Positions 56,601-64,000 of a stretch of DNA of 64,000 bases are shown here, piece after piece; within the stretch, counting starts at the first letter, position 1; every line of letters starts with the position of its first letter. The position numbers and the translations under genes are program-made. Below the pieces are notes generated by a model, which was not told where the DNA came from, made no database searches, and worked only from the letters and a program-made list of their open reading frames with translations. The DNA comes from Lycorma delicatula (Eukaryota > Arthropoda > Insecta > Hemiptera > Fulgoridae): assembly GCF_047948215.1 (NCBI RefSeq), contig NC_134460.1:124323324-124387323 (forward strand), given 5' to 3'.

Positions 56601-59600
56601 GTAAAATATAATTAAAAGAAGAGACAGACTTATAGGCCACATATTAAGGCATCCTGGAATAGTCGCTTTAATATTGGAGGAATAGTCGCGTTAATAGTGG
56701 CTTTAACTTTTGGAATATATAAAACAAATTGTTAGGTATGTAGGATGTAGAGGGTATACTGTGAAATGAAACGACTAGCACTAGAAAGGAAATCTTGGAG
56801 AGCTGCATCAAACCAGTCAAATGACTGAAGACAAAAAAATGACATTACTTACTTTTTTATCCTAAGAAAAACAGTTAAACGTTTTCTAATAAGTACATAT
56901 AATAATATCACTATTGAAATGTTTTAATAATAAATGTATTTTGTACAATAAAATTCAGTGCTAAACATTACATTACGATCAACCCTATGATAATTTATTA
57001 ACTAAGTTTACCATTATCAATAACTTATTTTTGTACTCAGAACCCTAAAAAAATGAGAAATCTGTGACTTATTTTTTGACAGATTTGACACATTTTTCAC
57101 TAGCTGGGAAAACAAAGAATTTATGTTATTAATTAATAAGTAGTGAAATAAATGTTCCAGATACACAATTGTAAAAGGTTACAGGACTGTACTTGAATAA
57201 AACAACATACTTACAACTACTAAACAGGCAGGGCTAAAATTTTCAGCTATTTTATCTGCTATTCGATTACATGGTTTATCTGTGCTGTAATAATAAACAA
57301 AGAAACAAAAATTAGAAAAACAATTAAAATATAATACAAATAAGACAGTTTAAAAATGCTTAAGCACTTCCATACAATAAATAACAGAGCAGAAAAGTAA
57401 TCTGATGCGTAACAAAATTAACATTAAGCATCACAAACATATGAAATGCAAAGATTAATTGAAACTGCCAACTAAAATTTGAAGTTATCCTGACTATATT
57501 AAAATAGTCATATAACATTTATTTGAAAAAGCAGCTTTGATTGGTATACATGTACATCCAATAAACATTATTTATATATCCATAATGATAAAAAAAAACT
57601 GTGATTAATGAAGATAGCATAAAAACAAAAATGATACAACAAAAATACAAATTAACAAAAAGTGAGAAATTTTACATAACTCTAAAAATAGTTATTGACG
57701 AGAACCTACTTATTTTTTTTATAACTGGACTTAATACTAAAATAGTGCTATTGATTTTTCAACATCAATTGATATTTTCACTTTGAATCAATAATATTTT
57801 TCTACCCACTTACCCATATTTACTATCAAGATCAAATAAATTATATTTAAAGTCTAATATTAGATGCTATATGATTGTTGATGTACTGGCACACACTTTT
57901 ACATTTGCTCTTGCTCACTTTCCTACATGTTTAAAATTTGATTTTTGAAATGACCTAATATTAAACGACTTGCTATCAAAACACTGCAATATCTGTTTCC
58001 TTCCCCCCAAAAAAAAACAGGATAGATTGAAAATAAAATTATTTATCTCTGCAAGTTACATACTTTATTCTATTTCAAACTCTTATGTCAAAATGTGTAA
58101 AAATCGGATACCATTTTTAGACATTAACCCTAGCTTTACCAAGGGTATTCAAGGTAACATGGATTCTCAAAGCAGGATCGAAATTTTGCAGCCAGCTTAA
58201 TAATGTTCCCAAAAATAATGCATTATAATCAAGCAAATTTTTTTATTTTATTCAATCAGATGCTAAAATTCAAATGTAAAAACTGATATTAGTTCATGTA
58301 ATTATTAATCAGTCTTTAACATCTACATTGTAAATGTTAGATAGTTAATTTAATGCTGTGTTTACTATAAACAGATTGCAAGTGCAGAGATAACAGTGTA
58401 CTCTAGCTCTTAGTTGCTTTTCTAGTTGGGACTGAAGAATATATTCTTCTTTCAATAATAAGTTTAATATGCTTTTGCAATCCTCAATTCCTTAACCAAT
58501 AGCTATGTGAGGGATAACTCTAATTCTTAAAGAATTAACCCGCTTTGGTGCATGGATTTGTTTCTTTCTGAGCTGTTCAAAGTAAAAACAGTCCTCAAGT
58601 CTGTAAGAGGAAAACATTGATAAAAGGCCAGCATTGAGTTTCTTTATTGTTCATATGATGAATGGTATCGTCACCACCGTTTGTCTCATTATACAAATCG
58701 ATAAACTCAAGTTTCTGTTAATCAATCAACCTTTAATATTTTTAGTCATAATGCTAATTTTACAGAATTAGTTTGTTAGTTTTCTGATCTAAATCTGATC
58801 CTGATTTCTTAGTTTCTGATCCAAACAGGAAGTTAAGCAACAAAAGCAATTAAATTATAGTTTACTACAAAAGATTTGTTGACATAAATGACTCTCCCTT
58901 GAAAAACCTAATTTTAACTGCCATTTCTCTGATTACAAAAAATCAAACTCTCTAAAACTTATAGATGCAGCTATAGATTTTTGTAAACTCAAAATGCGCA
59001 TTTTTTTATTTCAACAGATTTTCCTTTCCATTTATTTACAAAAGCTTTTATACACTGCATAATAATACAGAAATAATGAAACTTAATCTTACACAATGTG
59101 GATATACTAAATCCCAATAGCAGTAAAACCAATCAATGTAATATATTTGTAAACGAATAGTTTATGATAAAGCATCTTGGCATTAGAATAAAATTAAAAT
59201 TACTTTTTTATGATAACTCACCTTACTGTTTTTTTTTTCATTTTTAAGTACATTCAGAACTGTTTTCTAAGTGACTGCTACTTCATCACATGAGTTATAT
59301 AGTTAACAAAAATAAACGTTAACAATATCAGGAAAAAGTATCTTACCCAATCATTAAATAAACTGTATGTTTTATCAGATATTAATAACCTTTTTAATTA
59401 AACAGCCTGTTCTATTAAGCAGCGATTGCTATGAAAACATTTGTGAGTACATGTAGTACAAATAAAAAAGCAGCAAGATGAGATGTCATTAAAAATACAA
59501 AATTTAACACTAGGCTTGTTATGTAAAAGCCAAAGTCAAAGACATGCCACACACTTTATGTTCTACTTTCATAAATTATGTTCAATGTTACATATCAACA

Positions 59601-61215
59601 ACACGAATCCATACAAAAATTATCTGATATTTCAAAAACTCACCGAAATATACAGTAAAAACTCACATAAATATAATGGTCATTGACCATTTTTTGTAGC
59701 TAATCTTTAAGCATTATCCCCCCAAACAATAAAATGAATTTTCCAAATGTCAAGTCATTTAGTTACAGTCACACAGAACATTCAATGTTTACAATTTCCT
59801 CAAGGTTACTGAGGTATGGCGATGATTGCATGTCTTGCATATTTGGCGGTACAAAAGATTCAGTGAAGATATCAGAACATGGAAGATGATGAATGCTCTG
59901 GAAAACCTACCATTTTAAGAGCAAGAGAAAGTAAAGGAAAACTTAGCTAGATTGTTCAAGAAGACTGCCAACTCAGTATCCAAATAATAGCTCAAGTCAT
60001 GAACTTTGTGATAAAGGCACTGCAAAGAAATTTTTCTTGAGATTTAAATATGAAAAAGCTTTATGTCAGGATGATCCCTAAGATTCTCACACCATAGGAA
60101 AAATAATGTTACATAGAAGTGTATGCTGATATGCTATAGCAACTTGATACAAACCTTAATTTTTTTTCAGAAAACTATCACTTGTATGAAATTTTTTTTC
60201 CATTTAGGCTCCAGAACCACCATAAGGTATTACATCAGAGGATAAATGAGGATGATATGTATGATTTTGAATGAAGAGTAATCTTGTACAATCTCAGATT
60301 GACTATTCCTGCACCAATTATCTACGATCTAGCATTCAAAACCATATACAACTAACTGCCTTTACTAGGAACTTTACTTTAAACCTTACAACTCTCAACT
60401 TCATAACCAGGTGGTTTGCAACGAGTTCACCACTAGACCAACCCGATGGGTTACTTGTATGAAATCTGGATCTTACAGATGGTCTTGAGATGAAATGATA
60501 AACAATGCACAGGAAGGCACTATCTTCAAAAATAATGAAAAAAGTTCTTCAAAGCAATCTTCACTGTTTTTTGATGTCAAGAGTATTGTAATTTTACAAG
60601 AATCGATTCCCAGAAATACAGCAGTGAACAACCATTATTTTAAGGAAGTTTTTACAATGTCAAAACTTAGAATAAGTCAGAAAAATGACCAGAACTGTGA
60701 AAAAAATGGTTTCCTTCTTCATCAGGACAAAGGTCCTGCCAACAGATTACTTTCTGTGAAGCAGTTTTGGCAAACAAATACGTTATTATAGAATATTTAA
60801 TATATTCACCAGATCTGGCATCATGTGACTTTTTTCTTTCTCATAAACTGAAATCTGTTAACATATTTTGAATTGGTTGATGCAGAAAAGAAGAAAATGG
60901 CAGATGTATTAAACCAGCTGAAAAAACTGATCTGTTATGCCTTTGGCCATTGGACAGCAAGACTGCAAGTGCAAATGGGCACCATACTGAAGAAAACAAG
61001 TATTAAAATTCTAATACATGTAAATAAATATGAGTTATTAAATAAACACACCTTGTACAATTTGATTATATGGATATTAGCTATTTTACTAACAACCAAT
61101 TCAGAATTTAATTAAAAAAAATAATAATTACAACTTACCTAGTATCCCTAATATTTTCATTGGCTATATAATATCCAGCTATAGCTAAACCATTTAAAGA
61201 CGCCATTTGTTCTAT
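50873..61215 (-). CDS. EMC8: ER membrane protein complex subunit 8/9 homologue, N-terminus off the window
   Basis: Cytosolic subunit of the EMC, the ER insertase for tail-anchored and multipass membrane proteins; an MPN/JAMM-like fold without protease activity. Join on minus: 61215-61139, 57284-57215, 54281-54187, 51041-50873; all introns GT-AG, phases join, 136 residues visible of about 205. Landmarks are GLAIAGYYIANEN, NRIADKIAENF, the strand VVVDNQRVTLTMD, an insect-type SQSVEGKWKRLDKS, then YEQLIDFDNHLDDISLDW near the C-terminus and the stop TAG at 50875. The first exon here begins in phase 0 with IEQMASLNG, internal to the family, so ~70 residues are encoded upstream. I found no matching exon in 61216-64000. 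Insects have a single gene for the vertebrate pair EMC8/EMC9. Confidence 0.93.
51042..52132. other. EMC8/9 last intron, 5'-unassigned part with a small hairpin
   Basis: No confident feature except the inverted repeat at 51847-51893 (arms of ~20 bases around CCACAACCATAATGG). An open minus-strand frame at 51144-51374 has no recognisable homology or splice context. Confidence 0.45.
51847..51893. repeat. Short hairpin inverted repeat
   Basis: CCACAACCATAATGGTTGTA pairs with the segment ending at 51893 with about two mismatches and a short loop. The stem lies in the EMC8/9 intron. Confidence 0.55.
52133..53400 (-). mobile_element. Near full-length mariner transposon, inactive
   Basis: ~1268 bp with inverted ends sharing CTATTTTTTAAGTAA (left 52137-, right complement 53380-53395). 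The minus-strand transposase spans almost the whole family length in frames broken at several points: SVIRFLTTRNISTTDIH (~53190), VCKWIRLFKD (~53075), ALTFFTRYSEEEDELLD (~52860), MFWDRHGVLLIDFMSKG (~52660), LQRAIQNK, TGA, then LLSSGILLLHDNARLHS (~52520) and CLNKQGNYVEK (~52245). The first catalytic Asp (GDETW in relatives) is lost (GVDHI). Lies within the last EMC8/9 intron, same strand as the gene. Confidence 0.85.
53544..53616. repeat. Hairpin followed by 28-base poly-T
   Basis: 53544-53587 folds on itself (GTTAAGGG...TATTTCAGA against TCTGAAATA...CCTTAAC) and is directly followed by T28. It could be the A-tailed end of a small minus-strand element. Intronic in EMC8/9. Confidence 0.5.
54187..54281 (-). 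CDS. EMC8: EMC8/9 internal exon C
   Basis: 95 nt: VDNQRVTLTMDESPLII, SQSVEGKWKRLDKS plus two bases, between TATTCCAG and GTAATT. It matches the MPN-fold strand around the VDN motif. Confidence 0.9.
56047..56130 (+). mobile_element. Very degraded tRNA-SINE head (tentative)
   Basis: ACGGTGAATGGTAGAATTTC and TTTGAATTCTCAACAGG fall at A-box/B-box spacing and resemble family 1 SINE heads. No tail found. Confidence 0.3.
56249..56838 (+). mobile_element. 5'-truncated copy of the 12975 LINE with perfect target-site duplication
   Basis: 590 bp matching the last ~0.55 kb of the 12975-15700 element and retaining the segment deleted there (GAAACTTGGACGATCGGAG, ~56455). It is flanked by perfect 12-bp repeats ATGACATTACTT (56237-56248, 56839-56850) and ends in a short A run. 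The frame reads RLEAFEMWCYRRMLKIRW, then DRLIGHILRHPG, with stops; the C-terminus ends SWRAASNQSND. It lies between EMC8/9 exons C and B. Confidence 0.88.
57215..57284 (-). CDS. EMC8: EMC8/9 internal exon B
   Basis: 70 nt: one base completing Ser, then TDKPCNRIADKIAENF and SPACLVV before GTAAGT. Acceptor TTATTACAG. Confidence 0.9.
57285..59819. other. EMC8/9 intron sequence without recognisable features
   Basis: AT-rich, several short open frames with no family resemblance. Nothing identified up to the mariner relic. Confidence 0.5.
59820..61055 (+). mobile_element. Second mariner relic, split by a SINE
   Basis: Plus-strand transposase remnants in order: DDECSGKPTI (~59890), an HTH stretch QLSIQIIAQVMN, KLYVRMIPKILT (~60058), [SINE 60193-60452], SLFFDVKSIVI (~60562), LLHQDKGPANRLLSVKQF (~60718, catalytic Asp kept), SPDLASCDFF (~60808), VLNQLKK, then the C-terminal GHWTARLQVQMG. 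The 3' end carries a typical mariner terminus (complement of TACAAGGTGTG). The 5' terminus was not found. It ends ~85 bp from EMC8/9 exon A. Confidence 0.75.
60193..60452 (-). mobile_element. Full-length tRNA-derived SINE (family 2) nested in the mariner
   Basis: 260 bp. Minus-strand head CCCATCGGGTTGGTCTAG then TGGTGAACTCGT (A-box), a weak B-box near 60380, a body, and the tail ATCCTCTGATGTAATACC ending in A8. It is flanked by a perfect 13-bp duplication ACTTGTATGAAAT (60180-60192, 60453-60465), which interrupts the mariner sequence. Head related to 17036; tail shared with the family 1 SINE at 29209. Confidence 0.82.
61139..61215 (-). CDS. EMC8: EMC8/9 internal exon A
   Basis: 77 nt after TTTGTTTCAG: IEQMASLNGLAIAGYYIA, then NENIRDT plus two bases, donor GTAAGT. 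It contains a Met that could mimic a start, but the acceptor and family alignment show it is internal. Confidence 0.9.
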
Positions 61216-62099
61216 CTGAAACAAAAACAAAAAACAAACAACTGAAAAATATTAAGAACTTTAAAAAATTCTAAGGGTTTATTAAAATCAAAACACCTTC
61301 ATTAAGTTCTACAGTTAAAAAATTCAGACTAAAAGAAAATTATGTGAAATTAAAATTTGAACAAACCATAGATATTAAAAAAAGATTCATTAGAAAACAA
61401 TTTTTTACATTTAAATAAATAAGTTACAAAAGAAGGAGGGAACTTTAGGTAGAAAGATATCAACTGATACTAAACCTTACATACCAAGAATTAATGTGCA
61501 GAAAAAATAAAAATGTAAAAGATGTATGAAAGCAGAAAATTTTATAAACTTATAAAAAACAAATTAATTTAAAGTGTTACACAGTAAAGGAGAACTGATT
61601 GAAAGAGCGGATGGATGTTTAATGGATACACAAAAGAAAGTAATTTTATAGAAAACTTAAACGTAGTATAGAAAAGAGAATTTTGGAGAAAAGAAGTTGA
61701 GATGTAATATATTACAAATTAAGTTGGAAGATTGACAAACGAGAGCTATATAGATGGTAGATACAATAGAGCTGTACAGTAACAGAAAATCTCTAATGAA
61801 GTAGCAATGCAGGGTAAATAAATTGATAGTGATAACAAAAGGGACTCATAAAACAATCTTAATTTAATTTGGTAGGGTACTGCAAGATTTACACATAAAT
61901 TAAACAGTGGGAATTGTTGATCTGAATTACATGCAGTCTAGATAAAAATAAGACTGAATATGCCATACACACAGTATCCAAAATATGTAGACTGGAGAAG
62001 TAATGACAGATTTCAATAAAAACTACTATATTTACCACACAAGAAGGCAGAAGAATATAAATTTTACAATAATAATATTGTAAATTTAACATCTCATGT
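61216..62099. other. EMC8/9 upstream intron, unassigned
   Basis: No EMC8/9 N-terminal exon was recognised. 61590-61900 has purine-rich plus-strand fragments that may be the eroded 5' part of the LINE remnant that follows. Confidence 0.4.
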
Positions 62100-62840
62100 T
62101 TGCAAACTGATAACTATAATAATTATTTACAGAACAGAATGAGAGGTATAATAGGCGAGGATTAATTTGATTTAAAAAATGCATGGATATGAAAATTATT
62201 TTAGTCTGATTTATTTTGGCAGGTTGATAAAAAAATTAACTATTTTTATACCTGTAGATTTTGTTAAGGCAGTTTATAATTTAGGATGTAGTAGTATGAA
62301 TTTAAGAAAAATAGGATTTAAATGCAAAGAACTATCATTTTTAATTTTTATAAGAAAGGTATCTGTTGTAGCAATAGTAGAAAATAAGGAAAAGCAAGCT
62401 TCAGTACAGAAGAATGAGAAAAGTATAAATCCTGTTACCTTTGTTTTTTAATTTGTATATGGAAGATTTACAATTTTCCAAGAGTTCAAATGAAAAAAAC
62501 AGAAGTTTACAAAATAAAGGAATTAAAGGAAATTCGCTGAGTAAAGCAATAATCCAAAAACAAACAAAAATAAAAATGCTAAGATTCACTGATAATATTA
62601 TTTAGGGTAAAATATAGGATATAAGTAATGAATGGTATGGATTGATTACTGAACAAGATATTCACTTTGAAAAAAAGTAATGAAACGTGGCAAAAAGAGG
62701 ATAATGGGAGCTAAAAACTCAAAAAGGACCATAATAATGCCAAAAGTTACAGCAGTATGTTACTTAGGTAGAAAAATTACAAAGAATGGATGAAATAATG
62801 ACAACAAAAGAAACTAGCATAAGACATTTATACATCAAAG
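62100..62840 (+). pseudogene. LINE reverse transcriptase remnant related to the 12975 element
   Basis: The fragments are colinear with that RT but further decayed. They include IIGED (~62148), a motif A trace DFVKA (62257-), and LRKIGFKCKELSFLI, then RKVSVVAIVENKEKQ (~62300-62400). FNLYMEDL-like sequence is near 62450. MLRFTDNII stands in the FADD position (~62577), and YLGRKITKNG is at ~62765. No complete frame; the 3' end is unclear beyond the TA microsatellite. Confidence 0.65.
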
Positions 62841-62844
62841 GGAT

Positions 62845-62872
62845 AATATATATATATATATATATATATATA
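62845..62872. repeat. (TA)n microsatellite
   Basis: 14 TA units immediately after the LINE remnant. Confidence 0.9.
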
Positions 62873-64000
62873 GAGGGGAAATCTGCTGGAATGAAACATA
62901 ATTAAGGAATTATGAAAAAATTCTTCAAAATATCTATATTAAGCAATTTAAAGTAATAGAACATGAATAGAATGTAAATAAACAAAGCTCAATGGTATTA
63001 CAAATGTATGATGTAGTTAAAAATTAGTTGACTTACACAAAATGGATAAAAAATAGTCCTTTCATAAACTAAAGAAAAGAAAGATTTACAACATCACATA
63101 AGAAAAGGGTCAGTGACATAAGCAAGAATATAAGATGTAAAAGATATGATGTAAAAAATATAAACTGATGGCACAAAAAACATGTAAAAAAGAATAAAAA
63201 AAACAATTCATAGTTTAAACACAATACAACAAATACTCAACCTACTTGCATGGAGCACCTTTAACATTTATGAAGGTAAAACGTTTATAGTACAGTTTCT
63301 TGCAAGAAATAAAGAATTTGAAACCATGCATAAGTTAGAGCTGACAGTAATAATAAATATTAAAAAGGTTTGGTATTATCTCAACCCCCTCCCACTTTTG
63401 TCACAAAATAATAATGTTCATCATTTAATACGTCAGTATAAATATTGGATATTTTTTGATTTGAAAAGTGATTATGGAAGTTGGTTTCAGTACCTTTAAC
63501 AATAATAATTGTATTTTATTTGCCAGTGAAACTGAGGGTTGATTTTATAGACAAAATTTTCACATTAAGTCTATTACCTCAACCACCACTACTGAAGTGC
63601 TAATGTTCCATTCTATTGAATGCTGAAATGAGATTTGACAAAGAACTGTATGTTGCTTTACAATATCAATCAATAAGCATGATATATGAACTCAGCTAGA
63701 TATGATTTAATACGGTATTGCAGGTTAAATTTTGTATTTGTCTGAAAAATTTGAGTTACCTCCTTTTAACTGTTTGTAACTACACGATCTGATTCTTAAA
63801 AGAAGATATGATATTTTCCACGTTTACAATTTTTCAGGCATATTGTAACTAGAGTATCTTGCAGTTGAATTTGAATAGCAATGTTTTAACTTTTACTGTT
63901 TTATTCCACTCCTACAGGGCTTCAAATCACACAATTTCTGAATTTTTATTACCTTTCTCATCTGAGATATAAGGCATAAAAATCATGGCTTGAAAAATTC
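62873..64000. other. AT-rich sequence, nothing recognised
   Basis: Possible eroded LINE 3' sequence to ~63200. No EMC8/9 N-terminal exon, ORF or repeat that I can support to the window edge. Confidence 0.45.

Noticed and set aside
61180..61206. Met within EMC8/9 exon A as the translation start
   Set aside because: The exon has a good acceptor at 61217-61216, and residues before the Met (IEQ) align with the family, so the start is further upstream.

Overview
Eukaryotic window, very AT-rich, with large introns and many decayed transposable elements (TEs). Both recognisable host genes, the intron/exon style and the TE mix (mariner, Tc1, Tigger, hAT, several non-LTR lineages, tRNA-derived SINEs) point to an arthropod. 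A hemipteran insect is my best guess, but that is inference from TE flavour and not a proven assignment.

Two host genes lie in tandem on the minus strand, both running off the window. (1) The scaffold (A/PR65) subunit of protein phosphatase 2A starts at 31290 and runs leftwards through nine coding exons to 682. Its last ~35 codons lie beyond position 1. All eight introns in the window are GT-AG and all phases join. (2) The C-terminal two thirds of an EMC8/9-type subunit of the ER membrane protein complex occupies four exons between 61215 and the stop at 50873. Its N-terminal exon(s) were not found and are probably beyond position 64000. The ~19.6 kb between the two genes has no gene I can defend. 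A 13-codon open start ending at a good splice donor (31859-31896, plus strand) could be the first exon of a divergent gene.

Region by region: 1-2.4 kb, PP2A-A exons 9 and 8 with a microsatellite and a non-LTR remnant. 2.4-6.6 kb, an intron with a SINE, a mariner relic and a solo LTR. 6.7-16.8 kb, a 10-kb intron with an R1-like LINE fossil, a TTAA-flanked element, an endonuclease/RT LINE and a terminal-inverted-repeat (TIR) element. 16.8-24.2 kb, exons 6 to 2 plus a SINE and a Tc1 relic. 24.3-31.2 kb, the first intron with an hAT scrap, a ~4-kb long-TIR transposon and a SINE. 31.3-50.8 kb, intergenic: a full-length Tigger-like element, a fossil of a multicopy arthropod protein, a fold-back MITE and a LINE remnant. 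50.9-61.2 kb, the EMC8/9 exons with two mariner relics, a nested SINE and a second LINE copy. 61.2-64 kb, one more LINE remnant.

The host genes are unrelated housekeeping functions (phosphatase scaffold; membrane-protein insertase). The most unusual object is the ~4-kb element at 24991-28959: imperfect TIRs of over 500 bp, flanked by TTAA, around a decayed copy of a conserved arthropod protein that I recognise but cannot place in a named transposase superfamily.
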